Source: Caballeronia pedi
GTDB lineage: Bacteria; Pseudomonadota; Gammaproteobacteria; Burkholderiales; Burkholderiaceae
Length of the DNA: 64,000 nt
NCBI RefSeq assembly: GCF_001544915.2
Contig: NZ_FCOE02000006.1
Span: forward strand, 62,001 to 126,000
Direction of reading: 5' to 3'
Shown here: positions 9,990 through 20,327 of the stretch, piece after piece
How positions within the stretch are numbered: the first letter of the stretch is position 1
Layout of the letters: every line of letters begins with the position of its first letter
Made by a program: the position numbers and the translations under genes
The notes under the pieces: generated by a model
Told to the model about the DNA's origin: nothing
Seen by the model: only the letters and a program-made list of their open reading frames with translations
Databases searched by the model: none

Positions 9990-11099
9990 ATGAATGCATC
10001 CCCCACGTCCACGACTTCCGCCACCGAACAGCGCATCGCCGCCGACACGCTGCACGCCTATGTCCGCGCGATCTTCGAATCCGCCGGCAGCGCGCCGCGC
10101 GAGGCGGAACTGGTTGCGGATCACCTCGTGATGGCGAATCTGTCGGGCCACGATTCGCATGGCGTCGGCATGATCCCGCGCTATGTCGCCTCGCTCGGCG
10201 AAGGCCAGTTGAAGCTGAACACGCACGCCGAGATCGTGCGCGACGCGGGCGCGGTGCTGACCGTCGATGGCCGCAAGGGTTTCGGACAGGTCGTTGCCTT
10301 CGAGGCGATGGAGCACGGCATCGAGCGTGCGAAGAAGCTCGGCGTGTGCGCGGTCGGGTTGCGCAACGCGCATCACATCGGGCGCATCGGCCATTGGGCG
10401 GAGCAGTGCGCGAAGGCGGGGCTCGTGTCGTTCCACTTCGTCAACGTGGCGGGCGATCCGCTCGTCGCGCCGTTCGGCGGCATCGACCGGCGTTTCGGCA
10501 CGAATCCGTTTTGCGCCGCGTATCCGCGCGACGGCAAGAGCCCGCTCGTGCTCGATTTCGCGACGGCCGGCATCGCGTACGGCAAGACGCGTGTGGCGTA
10601 CAACAAGGGTGTGAATGTCGCGCCGGGCATGCTGCTCGATCACGAAGGCAAGCCGACCGTCGAGCCGAAGGTGATGCACGAGGAGCCGTTCGGCTCGCTC
10701 ACCGCGTTCGGCCTTCACAAGGGTTCGGGGCTCGCCGCGCTGTGCGAGATTTTCGGTGGCGCGCTTTCGGGCGGCTACACGACGCACGACAGCACGCTCG
10801 AACAGTCGAGTGCGATCATCAACTGCATGACCTCGGTGATTCTCGATCCGAACGCGTTCGACGCGCCGGCCGCGCAAGCCGAAGCCGAAGCGTTCCTCGA
10901 ATGGATGAAGGCGTCGCCGCGCGCGGAAGGCGTCGATGCGATCTACGCGCCTGGCGAGCCGGAAGAGGCGCGTCGCGCGGACCGCACGGCGAACGGCATC
11001 GCCATTGATCCGACGACATGGAAGCAGATTCGCGAATCGGCGACGACTTCGGGCATGCCGCAAACACAAATCGAAGAGTTTGCGGCCGCGCTGAAGTAA
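9990..11099 (+). CDS. Malate/L-lactate (LDH2) family NAD(P)-dependent oxidoreductase
   Basis: LDH2/YlbC-type dehydrogenases reduce or oxidise 2-oxo/2-hydroxy acids such as malate, sulfolactate, ureidoglycolate or imino acids. The 369-residue product has the family signature GHDSHGVGMIPRY (catalytic His region, ~52-64), RNAHHIGRIGHW in the cofactor region, and the C-terminal GSGLAALCEIFGGALSGGYT glycine-rich stretch. Length is normal. An AAGGAGA ribosome site precedes the ATG. It stands alone between two copies of an inverted repeat, suggesting dedicated repression. Exact substrate is unresolved. Confidence 0.9.
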   Translation: MNASPTSTTSATEQRIAADTLHAYVRAIFESAGSAPREAELVADHLVMANLSGHDSHGVGMIPRYVASLGEGQLKLNTHAEIVRDAGAVLTVDGRKGFGQVVAFEAMEHGIERAKKLGVCAVGLRNAHHIGRIGHWAEQCAKAGLVSFHFVNVAGDPLVAPFGGIDRRFGTNPFCAAYPRDGKSPLVLDFATAGIAYGKTRVAYNKGVNVAPGMLLDHEGKPTVEPKVMHEEPFGSLTAFGLHKGSGLAALCEIFGGALSGGYTTHDSTLEQSSAIINCMTSVILDPNAFDAPAAQAEAEAFLEWMKASPRAEGVDAIYAPGEPEEARRADRTANGIAIDPTTWKQIRESATTSGMPQTQIEEFAAALK

Positions 11100-11113
11100 T
11101 TCCCCGACGGCGC

Positions 11114-11146
11114 GCGCGGCAAATTGGTCAAGCCAGTTTGCCGCGC
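11114..11146. terminator. Bidirectional hairpin between LDH2 gene and convergent SDR gene
   Basis: Ten-base perfect arms GCGCGGCAAA (11114-11123) and TTTGCCGCGC (11137-11146), but without a long T-run. Inside it lies TTGGT-N5-CCAGT (11120-11140), which matches the upstream LDH2 operator candidate at 16 of 21 positions. It may serve as terminator, operator or both. Confidence 0.5.
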
Positions 11147-11155
11147 CGGTCGCGA

Positions 11156-12052
11156 TCAGCCGACCATATCCTTCTCGATCCACTCGACGACGGACGTGCG
11201 CTTCGGCTGCCAGCCGAGCATCTCGCGCGTGCGCTTGCTGCGCACGCGGCTGTTCGAGCCGAGCCCGTACGACGCCATTTCATAGCCCCATTCCTCGATC
11301 GCGTCTTCGAGCGGCCAGTCTTGCGGCCCGGCGAGGTTCAGCGTCTTCGCCATCGCGGCTGTCATGTCGCGAAATTGCGCCTCGCCGCTCTCGACGAAAT
11401 AGAACGTCCCCGCCGGCGATTTCTCCAGCGCGAGTCGATAGATCGCGACGACATCGTCGATATGCACGTTCGACCAGATATTCAGACCGCGTCCCACGTG
11501 GCGCACGATGCCGCTTTTCCTCGCCTGCCGCTCCAGACGCGGCAACTGCACGCTCGCCGTATCCGGCACCGCGCCGTGGCCGTAGATCAGCGTGTTGCAG
11601 AGCACGGCCGAGCGCACGCCGCGCCGGGCGGCCGCGAGCACGAGATTGTCGATCGCCACGCGCGGCGCCTTGTCGGGCGTCGGCTCGGGCAGGTCGTCCT
11701 CAGTGTAGATGTTGTCCGACGCCTCGCCGCCCGACGCGTCGCCGACGATGCTCGAGCCGCTCGTATGCAGAAACGGCTTGTTCGAGCCTTCCAGCGCGCC
11801 GATCAGCGCCTCGACCGCGCCGCGATGATCGCTGCTCGCCGCGTTGATGACCGCGTCGGCGGCGCGGGCTTCGGCAACGAGCAGCGCCGTGTCGTCCAGA
11901 CTGCCGATCACCGGTTCGATGTTCAGCCGCTTCAGATCGTCGGCCTGCTCCGCGCGCCGGATCAGCCCGCGCACGCGATGCCCGTCGCGCGCGAGTCCCG
12001 CCGCAATCGATCCGCCGATGAAACCGCCCGCGCCCGTAATGAAGATGTTCAT
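11156..12052 (-). CDS. NAD(P)-dependent epimerase/dehydratase-like SDR
   Basis: Extended short-chain dehydrogenase with the nucleotide-binding motif ITGAGGFIGG at the very N-terminus (MNIFITGAGG...), then RGLIRRAEQADDL. The usual YxxxK is not obvious: the region around SNKPFLHTSGSSIVGD holds the Ser and the expected Tyr is not clear. A substrate-binding domain follows. 298 residues, typical length. The ATG at 12050-12052 puts the Rossmann motif at residue 3-12; an ATG eight codons upstream is also in frame. It is divergent from ridA and shares a short regulatory region with repeated TTGA/TCAA elements. Reaction unknown. Confidence 0.85.
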   Translation of the reverse strand: MNIFITGAGGFIGGSIAAGLARDGHRVRGLIRRAEQADDLKRLNIEPVIGSLDDTALLVAEARAADAVINAASSDHRGAVEALIGALEGSNKPFLHTSGSSIVGDASGGEASDNIYTEDDLPEPTPDKAPRVAIDNLVLAAARRGVRSAVLCNTLIYGHGAVPDTASVQLPRLERQARKSGIVRHVGRGLNIWSNVHIDDVVAIYRLALEKSPAGTFYFVESGEAQFRDMTAAMAKTLNLAGPQDWPLEDAIEEWGYEMASYGLGSNSRVRSKRTREMLGWQPKRTSVVEWIEKDMVG

Positions 12053-12064
12053 GTCTGTGCTCCG

Positions 12065-12156
12065 TTGAATGTTCAAACTACGATGGGCACAGTATGAGCC
12101 GCTTCGACTTTCGCAAAAACGGTGATAGTCTCAAATGAAACTTGACTCAGAATCAA
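12065..12156. promoter_or_regulatory. Divergent control region with phased TTGA/TCAA dyads
   Basis: Between the SDR and ridA genes: perfect dyad TTGAA-TG-TTCAA (12065-12076), then TCAA (12131-12134), TTGA (12142-12145) and TCAA (12153-12156), the last three exactly 11 bases apart, one helical turn. This looks like a cooperative repressor or activator site, but no regulator is adjacent. Confidence 0.35.
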
Positions 12157-12194
12157 CAATTCACCAACTGAGTTGCACTCAACCCGAACCGACG

Positions 12195-12587
12195 ATGCCA
12201 CCGATCGAAACCATCAATGCGCCCGGCCTGCCGATTCCCGCCGGCCACTACAGCCACGCGACGCGCGCGGGCAAACTCGTCTGCGTGTCCGGCCAGTTGC
12301 CGATCCGCCCCGACGGCACGCATACCGGCGACCTGCCGTTCGAAGCGCAGGCCGAACAGACGCTCGCGAATCTGCGTACCGTGCTCGAAGCGGCGGGCGC
12401 GCGCCTGACGGATTGCATCGAAGTGACGGTGTATCTCGTCGGCGTCGAGCACTGGAAGGCGTTCAACGAAATCTACGCGCGCCACTTCGGCGAGTGGAAG
12501 CCGGCGCGCGCCGTCGTTCCCGTCGGCGCGCTGCACTACGGCTATCTGCTCGAAATTTCCGCGCGCGCGTGGGTCGAGCGCGCGTAG
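12195..12587 (+). CDS. RidA family (enamine/imine deaminase) protein
   Basis: RidA/YjgF proteins hydrolyse reactive 2-aminoacrylate and related enamines. The 130-residue product starts MPPIETINAPGLP and carries the family hallmarks VCVSGQLPIRPDG, an internal QTLANLRTVLEAAG, and the C-terminal PARAVVPVGALHYG with the Arg that binds the substrate carboxylate. Longer in-frame starts exist (12135) but add an unusual N-terminus, so ATG 12195 is preferred. It is divergent from the SDR gene, which hints at shared control. It could be a RidA subfamily tied to a specific catabolic step. Confidence 0.9.
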   Translation: MPPIETINAPGLPIPAGHYSHATRAGKLVCVSGQLPIRPDGTHTGDLPFEAQAEQTLANLRTVLEAAGARLTDCIEVTVYLVGVEHWKAFNEIYARHFGEWKPARAVVPVGALHYGYLLEISARAWVERA

Positions 12588-12590
12588 CGG

Positions 12591-14273
12591 CTAAGCCAGA
12601 TCCAGCGATTTCGTCAGATCGCCGAGCGGCGCCTGGCCGTTCGCGGCGAACGCGCGATCCCGATTGGCGACGCCGTCGAGCGGCGTCAGATCGTGCACGC
12701 GCGAGATGAAACGCAGGATCGAGTTCGTGTCGTACACGGTGTGATCGACATAGCCCTTTTTCGCGAACGGCGAAATCACGAGCGCGGGAATGCGCGAGCC
12801 CGGACCCCAGCGATCGCCCTTCGGCGGAGAGACGTGGTCCCACCAGCCGCCGTTTTCATCGACGGTGACGATCACGACCGTGTTCTGCCACTGCGGCCCG
12901 CGCTGGATGTGCTCGATCACGTTCGAGATATGCCGGTCGCCCGAGGCGACATCCGCGTAACCGGCGTGCATGTTGAGATTGCCCTGCGGCTTGTAGAACG
13001 TGACGGCCGGCAGACGGCCCGCGTCGATGTCCGCGAGCAGCTTGTTCGTCGATGGATCGTTGCCCAGACCCGCGTCCCGCAGATGCCGGGCGCGCGCCGC
13101 CGTGCCCGGCGCAAAGTTCACGAAGTAATTGAACGGCTGATGGTGGTACTGAAAATCCGGCACCGCGCCGGTATCGCGATGCTCCAGCGCGTATTGCCAC
13201 GCGCCGCTATACCAGGCCCAGTCGATATTCTTGTCCGACAGCCGGTCGCCGATGGTCGCATAGGTCTGCGGCGGCAGCACGAGCGCATTGGCACGGTCCG
13301 CGTAACGCGGATCGCCGTCTTTCGGCGGCGGCACATTGCTCGGCTGATACGGCGGGAACATGGTGTTGACCGCGTAGCCGTCGGCGGTGAGCGCGCCGTC
13401 GCGGACGAACTTCGGCGGCCCTTCGAGCGCCGATCGGGGTGAATCGGGCGCGAGCTTCAGGCGCGAGCCGGTGGGGTCGTCGCCTTCGACGACCGCGAGC
13501 AGCTTGGCCGCGGGACCGTTCTTCGCGTCGGGATAGAAGGGCGCCTGCGCGGAGATCAGGAAGATATGGTTCATCCACGAACCACCGAAAGCCGACATGA
13601 AGAAGTTGTCGCAGAGCGTGTATTGCTGCGCCAGTCCCCAGAGCTTCAGCGTATCGGGCGAGTTCTGGTAGTGACCCATCACGAGGCCGCCGGAGTCGCC
13701 CCACGCCGCGAACTGATTGTTGCGCCCGGCGTTGATCTGCATCTGGTTCTGATAGAAGCGATGTACGAGATCACGCGTGATGACTGAATTGGGCAGCGGC
13801 GCGCCCTGCGCGTCCATGATCTGGAACGGCGCGTTGCGCAGATCGACGATCTGCTGCTCGCTGATCGCAAAGCGCTTGCCGCCGACTTCCTGCGCCTGCG
13901 GCACGAGTCCGCCCCAGATTTTCGGCAGCGTCGGCATGGGCGTCACGCCGTCGCGGTCGAGCTGCGTGTAGCGCGAGGACGGCACGGCCGAGAGCGGATA
14001 TTGCACGCCCGGATAGTTGCCGTAGAGGTTGGTGAAGCTGCGGTTCTCCGCATAGATCACGACGATATGCTGCACTTTCGCCGCGAGCGTGCGGTCGAGT
14101 TCGAGATCGACCGCGGTCTTCGGCGTGGACGGCTTTTGTTCGAACAGATTGCACCCGCCGAGCGATAGCCCTGCGAGACCCACGCCAGCCGCAAGCAGCC
14201 GCCGCCGCGCGGGGTCCGCGGGTGTGTCGTTGCTGGAGGGAAGTTCGTGCTGCGGATGTTCGTTCTCGTTCAT
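12591..14273 (-). CDS. AcpA-type phosphoesterase (acid phosphatase/phospholipase C family)
   Basis: 560-residue member of the PF04185 phosphoesterase family, which includes bacterial phospholipases C and AcpA acid phosphatases. The N-terminus is RRRLLAAGVGLAGLSLGGC, a twin-arginine signal followed by a lipobox Cys, so it is probably Tat-exported and possibly lipid-anchored. The family's metal-site motifs are present: VVIYAENRSFTNLYG near the N-terminus, then VIVTVDENGGWWDHVSPP and SRIPALVISPF toward the C-terminus. Start ATG 14271-14273 (MNENEHPQH) has an AGGAG site; a longer frame lacks one. Family knowledge favours broad phosphomonoesterase activity at acid pH; lecithinase activity cannot be excluded. 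Confidence 0.85.
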   Translation of the reverse strand: MNENEHPQHELPSSNDTPADPARRRLLAAGVGLAGLSLGGCNLFEQKPSTPKTAVDLELDRTLAAKVQHIVVIYAENRSFTNLYGNYPGVQYPLSAVPSSRYTQLDRDGVTPMPTLPKIWGGLVPQAQEVGGKRFAISEQQIVDLRNAPFQIMDAQGAPLPNSVITRDLVHRFYQNQMQINAGRNNQFAAWGDSGGLVMGHYQNSPDTLKLWGLAQQYTLCDNFFMSAFGGSWMNHIFLISAQAPFYPDAKNGPAAKLLAVVEGDDPTGSRLKLAPDSPRSALEGPPKFVRDGALTADGYAVNTMFPPYQPSNVPPPKDGDPRYADRANALVLPPQTYATIGDRLSDKNIDWAWYSGAWQYALEHRDTGAVPDFQYHHQPFNYFVNFAPGTAARARHLRDAGLGNDPSTNKLLADIDAGRLPAVTFYKPQGNLNMHAGYADVASGDRHISNVIEHIQRGPQWQNTVVIVTVDENGGWWDHVSPPKGDRWGPGSRIPALVISPFAKKGYVDHTVYDTNSILRFISRVHDLTPLDGVANRDRAFAANGQAPLGDLTKSLDLA

Positions 14274-14423
14274 CGCCTGACTCCTCGTGACTGAGCGGCA
14301 ATGATGCCGCATCGTCGGGCCGCGGGAAACCCGGCCAAACGGCATAGGCAAAAAAACGGAACGTTGCGTGATTCGGCTTATATCTTTCGGTCGACTGGAA
14401 TCCGCGATGCGGCGTGACTAACA

Positions 14424-15218
14424 TCAACTGAACAACAGCTTTGCTCCGACGAGAATCAGCGTCGCGGCGAGCACCTGGCGCAGCAGTGCTTCGGGCGCCT
14501 TCGAAGACAGCATGCTGCCCACGGCAATGCCCGGAATCGAGCCCACGAGGAGCGAGGCGAGCAGCGACCAGTCGACCGAGCCGAGCATCCAGTGGCCCGC
14601 GCCGGCAATCAGCGTGAGCGGCACCGCGTGGGCCACGTCCGAACCCACGATGCGCACGGTCGCGAGGCGCGGATAGAGCAGAAGCAGCACCGTCACGCCG
14701 ATCGCACCCGCGCCCACGGAGGTGATGGAAACGAGTACGCCGAGAACCGCGCCGGTGAATACGGTCCAGGCGGCAGTGCGCACCGGGTGTTCAGGCCGGC
14801 CGTGGCCCTTTTTGTAAGCGAGACGCGCGAGTTGCGGTCGGAAGATCAGGGAAATGGCTGTAATGAGCAGCGCGGAGCCGAGGATCACCTGGATCAGCCG
14901 CGCGGTGCCGGGCGCCGAGATGCCGTGCGTATGCAGAAAATACAGCGTGACGGCCGCAGCCGGCACGCTGCCCGCAGCGAGGCGGCCGGTAATGCGCCAA
15001 TCGACCGAGCCCTTGATGCCGTGCACGAGCGTGCCGGCGGTCTTGGTCGCGGCGGCGTATAACAGGTCGGTGCCCACGGCGGTCGCGGGATGGATGCCGA
15101 ACAGCAGGACCAGCAAGGGCGTCATCAGCGAGCCGCCGCCCACGCCAGTCAGACCGACGAGGAAGCCCACCGCGAGCCCTGAGGCAGAATAAAGTAAGTC
15201 GATATGCGGAAATGACAT
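14424..15218 (-). CDS. TauE/SafE family anion permease
   Basis: 264-residue membrane protein with about eight hydrophobic segments, beginning MSFPHIDLLYSASGLAVGF. The glycine-rich signature GLTGVGGGSLMTPLL and its counterpart in the second half (ITSVGAGAIGVTVLLLLYP) identify the sulfite/organosulfonate exporter superfamily. Substrates are typically sulfite, sulfoacetate or related anions. ATG 15216-15218 gives a normal length. It reads away from the glucosidase gene; no sulfonate catabolism genes are adjacent. Confidence 0.88.
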   Translation of the reverse strand: MSFPHIDLLYSASGLAVGFLVGLTGVGGGSLMTPLLVLLFGIHPATAVGTDLLYAAATKTAGTLVHGIKGSVDWRITGRLAAGSVPAAAVTLYFLHTHGISAPGTARLIQVILGSALLITAISLIFRPQLARLAYKKGHGRPEHPVRTAAWTVFTGAVLGVLVSITSVGAGAIGVTVLLLLYPRLATVRIVGSDVAHAVPLTLIAGAGHWMLGSVDWSLLASLLVGSIPGIAVGSMLSSKAPEALLRQVLAATLILVGAKLLFS

Positions 15219-15373
15219 TGCGCGCGGAGAACCCGTCAGGCGTGGGTGGGTCGAAAAACCGTCGATGATAGCGGGTAAGCCGCTTGGTTGCTGCATGAAA
15301 GCAACGCTGTCGGCACTCGAACGCGTGACGGGTGATTCACGAATACCCTTCAGATTACTTTCAGGAAGGCGAG

Positions 15374-17641
15374 ATGGATACACAGGAAAAGACGCAAGGA
15401 CAGACGCAGCAACAACAGCAACAACAGATGCAGCAGGCGCAGCCGACGCCCGCGAGCGTGGACGAAGCGTTCATTCCGACCGAGCGCTCCAACATGCCGA
15501 GCGAACGGCAATTCGTGCTGAAGTCCGGCAACACCTTCGCCGTCTACGATGCCAACGGCGACATCCGCGGCGGCGACGATGGCCTCTTCGTCAACGATAC
15601 GCGCGTGCTCTCGGAGCTCGTGCTGACCTTCGGCGGACGCGCGCCGTCGCTGCTTTCCGGCAGCGTATCGAGCGATAACGCCGTATTTACCGCGCACCTG
15701 ACGAACCGCCCGCTGCCACCCATCGGCGGGGCGCGCACGCCTGAAGGCGTGATTCACGTCGAACGCAAGCGCGTGCTGTCGGGGCATGTGCTGCACGAGA
15801 GCATCGTGCTCACGAACTACGGCACGGAGCCGTCTACCGTGCCGCTCTCCATTTCCTTCGCCGCGGATTTTCTCGACATGTTCGAGGTGCGCGGCGCCAA
15901 ACGCGGCAAACGCGGTACCTTGCGGCCGCCGGTGGTGGAAAACGGTGAAGTCGTGCTGCGCTATGTCGGTCTGGACGAAGTGGAGCGCACGGCGCGCATT
16001 CAGTTCACGCCCGCGCCGGATGTCCTCTCGCCCACGCGCGCCGACTACGCGCTGCATATTCAGTCGGAAACGGCGATCTCCGTGTATCTGTCGGTGACGG
16101 CGGTCACGCACGCCCTGAGCGACGCCAGCGAGGAAAGCAAGCGCAACGCGGCCGAAGCGGCCGAGTGCGCGCCCGAATCGGGTCGTCCGGCAATCCGCGA
16201 GGCGCTCGTCGAGGCGCATCGGCGCATGCGTGACCGACGCAAGGCGAGCGCGCGCGTGCGGTCGAGCAATCCGCTCTTCAGCGAATGGATCGATCGTTCG
16301 CTCGCGGATCTCGGCTTGCTCACGACCGATCTCGAAACCGGCCCGTATCCGTATGCGGGCATCCCGTGGTTCTCGACGGCGTTCGGGCGCGACGCGATTA
16401 TCACTTCGCTACAGATGCTCTGGCTGCATCCGACACTTGCGCGCGGCGTGCTGCGCTTTCTCGCCGCGCATCAGGCGCGCGAGGACTCGGCGTTCCGCGA
16501 TGCCGAGATCGGCAAGATCATGCACGAAACGCGCAAGAGCGAGATGGCAGCGACGGGCGAGGTGCCGTTCGCGCTGTATTACGGCGGGGTGGACAGCACG
16601 CCGCTCTTCATCGTGCTGGCGGGCGCCTACGCCGAACGCACCGGCGATCACGCACTGGTCGATGAAATCTGGCCCGCGCTGCAACTCGCGGCGCAATGGG
16701 TCGCGCGTCATTGCGACAAGAATCCGCACGGTCTGCTCGACTATCAGCGCGCATCCGAGCATGGTCTTGCGAATCAGGGCTGGAAGGACAGCCAGGACTC
16801 CGTGTTCCACGCGGACGGGCGCTTCCCGATCGGCCCGATCGCGCTCGTCGAAGTGCAGGCGTACGCATCGACCGCGTTTTCGACGATGGCGCGTCTCGCC
16901 CGTGAGCGCGGCGAAGACGAGCACGCGCACGAGTACGAACGGCGCGCGCGTCACATTCGCGAACGCGTCGAGGCGATGTACTGGATGCCGGAGGCGGAGT
17001 TCTACGGCATCGCGCTCGACGGCAAGGGCGATCTGTGCCGCGTGCTGTCGTCGAATGCAGGGCATCTGCTTGCGTTCGATCTCGTCGAGCGCAAGCGCGG
17101 CGAGGCCGTCGCGCGTCAGCTCGAATCGACGCTCTTTCACACCGGCTGGGGCGTGCGCACGCTGGCGGCCGGACAGCCGCGCTTCAATCCGATGTCGTAT
17201 CACAACGGCTCGGTCTGGCCGCACGATACAGCGCTGTGCGCGCGCGGTCTCGCGCGTTATGGCGATCGCGGCGCGGCCGTCAGTCTGTTGCAGTCGCTGT
17301 TCGAAGCGGCTGTTACCTTCGATATGCGTCTGCCGGAGCTGTTCTGCGGCTTCACGCGTCAGCGCGGCGAGCGGCCGATTGCCTATCCGGTTGCGTGTCT
17401 GCCGCAGGCGTGGGCGGCGGGCGCACCGTTCATGGTGCTGGAAGCGTGTCTCGGCGTGACCGTCGATGCCATCAACGATGAAGTGCGGATCGACCGGCCG
17501 GAACTGCCGGAGGGCATCGACTGGCTGGAAATCGGCGATCTGCGCCTCGGCGACAAGACCGCAACGATCACTTTCCGGCGCGTCGGCGGGCAGGTGATTC
17601 CGTCGGTGGAAGGCGACGTACGGGTGGTCGCCGTGCTGTGA
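15374..17641 (+). CDS. Amylo-alpha-1,6-glucosidase (glycogen debranching-type)
   Basis: 755-residue protein with an N-terminal bacterial debranching beta-domain (~50-260) and a C-terminal (alpha/alpha)6 catalytic domain. The catalytic part contains GIPWFSTAFGRDAIITS with the acidic residue expected for the active site, then NQGWKDSQDSVFHADG and SYHNGSVWPHDTALCA. It probably hydrolyses alpha-1,6 branches of glycogen-like glucans in the cytoplasm. The N-terminus carries a Gln-rich tract (Q at ~12-20 and beyond) encoded by CAG/CAA repeats, likely a disordered linker. ATG 15374 has a GGAAGGCGAG ribosome site. A related glucan hydrolase (GH15) lies 30 kb downstream. Confidence 0.87.
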   Translation: MDTQEKTQGQTQQQQQQQMQQAQPTPASVDEAFIPTERSNMPSERQFVLKSGNTFAVYDANGDIRGGDDGLFVNDTRVLSELVLTFGGRAPSLLSGSVSSDNAVFTAHLTNRPLPPIGGARTPEGVIHVERKRVLSGHVLHESIVLTNYGTEPSTVPLSISFAADFLDMFEVRGAKRGKRGTLRPPVVENGEVVLRYVGLDEVERTARIQFTPAPDVLSPTRADYALHIQSETAISVYLSVTAVTHALSDASEESKRNAAEAAECAPESGRPAIREALVEAHRRMRDRRKASARVRSSNPLFSEWIDRSLADLGLLTTDLETGPYPYAGIPWFSTAFGRDAIITSLQMLWLHPTLARGVLRFLAAHQAREDSAFRDAEIGKIMHETRKSEMAATGEVPFALYYGGVDSTPLFIVLAGAYAERTGDHALVDEIWPALQLAAQWVARHCDKNPHGLLDYQRASEHGLANQGWKDSQDSVFHADGRFPIGPIALVEVQAYASTAFSTMARLARERGEDEHAHEYERRARHIRERVEAMYWMPEAEFYGIALDGKGDLCRVLSSNAGHLLAFDLVERKRGEAVARQLESTLFHTGWGVRTLAAGQPRFNPMSYHNGSVWPHDTALCARGLARYGDRGAAVSLLQSLFEAAVTFDMRLPELFCGFTRQRGERPIAYPVACLPQAWAAGAPFMVLEACLGVTVDAINDEVRIDRPELPEGIDWLEIGDLRLGDKTATITFRRVGGQVIPSVEGDVRVVAVL

Positions 17642-17650
17642 TGCGGCAGG

Positions 17651-17677
17651 CGCACAGCGCCGCAAAGGCGCTGTGCG
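17651..17677. terminator. Hairpin between convergent glucosidase and pobA genes
   Basis: Perfect eleven-base arms CGCACAGCGCC (17651-17661) and GGCGCTGTGCG (17667-17677), loop GCAAA. No long T-run on either side, so it is a plausible but weak bidirectional terminator. Confidence 0.6.
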
Positions 17678-17689
17678 TGTGTCATGCGC

Positions 17690-19006
<1,317 letters not shown>

Positions 19007-19026
19007 TTACGGGTAAATCCCTAGAA

Positions 19027-19049
19027 GGCGCGGGCGGTTTGCCCGCGCC
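19027..19049 (-). terminator. GC-rich hairpin after aldo/keto reductase
   Basis: Perfect nine-base arms GGCGCGGGC (19027-19035) and GCCCGCGCC (19041-19049), directly after the reductase stop on the minus strand. It lacks a T-run, so its strength as terminator is uncertain. Confidence 0.5.
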
Positions 19050-19056
19050 GGCCGCC

Positions 19057-20109
19057 TTATTCCGCCGCTTTTTCCTTCAACTGATTGCGCCGGAACTCCC
19101 CTTGGCGCGTGAGCATCCAGCCGGGATATTCCGCAGGCAACTGGCTCACTTCATCGAGCGCGGCGAGTTCGTCTTCGTTCAGGCGCACTTTCGTCGCGGC
19201 GATGTTGTCATCGAGCTGCTCGATCCGCTTCGCCCCGATGATCACGCTCGACACGACCTTCTGATGCAGCAGCCACGCGAGCGCGATCTGCGCCACCGAC
19301 ACGCCTTTGGTCTCGGCCATGCGTCGCATCACGTCGACGCAGTCGTACGCGCGCTCGACGTTGACGGGCGGAAAATCGAACTTGGTGCGGCGGCTGCCTT
19401 CCTCCTTGCCGCCCTCGCGCGTGTACTTGCCCGACAGCAAGCCGCCCGCGAGCGGGCTCCACACCATCAGACCCACATTCTCGCTTTGCAGCAGCGGCAC
19501 GATTTCGCGCTCCAGATCGCGGCCCGCGACCGTGTAGTAGGCCTGCAGCGACTCGAAGCGCGCGAGCCCGAGCCGCTCGGAAATGCCCAGCGCCTTCATG
19601 ATCTGCCACGCCGCCCAGTTCGACACGCCGATATAACGCACATGCCCGTGCTGTACGAGGTTGTCGAGCGCGCGCAGCGTTTCCTCGATCGGCGTCGCCG
19701 GATCGAAGCCGTGAATCTGGTACAGATCGACGTGATCGAGTTGCAGGCGCTTGAGGCTCGCCTTCACGCCGTCGATGATGTGATAGCGCGACGCGCCGCG
19801 CGAATTCGCGCCCTTGGTGCCGGTTTCGCCGAGAATCTTCGTCGCGACGACCACGTTCTCGCGCGGCACCTTCAGATTCTTCAGCGCCTGTCCGGTGATG
19901 ACTTCCGATTGACCGTCGGCGTAGACGTCGGCGGTGTCGATGAAATTGATGCCCGCGTCGAGCGAGCGGCCGATCAGCTTGTCCGCGTCGGCCTGCTGCA
20001 ACTGGCCGATGTTGTCCCAGATGCCGCCCGTTCCGCCGCCGAAGGTCATCGTGCCCAGGCACAGTTCCGAGACGAAAAGACCGGTATTGCCGAATTTCCT
20101 GTAGCGCAT
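19057..20109 (-). CDS. Aldo/keto reductase
   Basis: NADPH-dependent (beta/alpha)8 oxidoreductase, 350 residues, starting MRYRKFGNTGLFVSELCLG. The catalytic region is NFIDTADVYADGQSE (Asp and Tyr of the tetrad), followed by VVVATKI (Lys) and DLYQIHGFD (His). The cofactor-binding C-terminal region includes SVIIGAKRIEQLDDN. It probably reduces aldehydes or ketones. The divergent neighbour is an AraC regulator of the YqhC type, which in E. coli controls aldehyde reductases, so aldehyde detoxification is the likely role (inference from context). Confidence 0.92.
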   Translation of the reverse strand: MRYRKFGNTGLFVSELCLGTMTFGGGTGGIWDNIGQLQQADADKLIGRSLDAGINFIDTADVYADGQSEVITGQALKNLKVPRENVVVATKILGETGTKGANSRGASRYHIIDGVKASLKRLQLDHVDLYQIHGFDPATPIEETLRALDNLVQHGHVRYIGVSNWAAWQIMKALGISERLGLARFESLQAYYTVAGRDLEREIVPLLQSENVGLMVWSPLAGGLLSGKYTREGGKEEGSRRTKFDFPPVNVERAYDCVDVMRRMAETKGVSVAQIALAWLLHQKVVSSVIIGAKRIEQLDDNIAATKVRLNEDELAALDEVSQLPAEYPGWMLTRQGEFRRNQLKEKAAE

Positions 20110-20327
20110 GGTTGCTCCCGATTGACTGGAAAGGCGCGGCATCGAACGAACTGCGTGAGCGATCCGCGCCGGCAATGCAGTATCGTCCCGGCGCGCGGCG
20201 GGCTCATAGCCTGATCCTGTTCAATCCTTGCCTGTTCCTGCAAACGCTGGGGGTGGCTGCGAGCAATCTCGCGCCCGCGCGAGTAAGCTAGTCGAACCCA
20301 TCTCATCTCGAAAATGGTCCGGAAATC

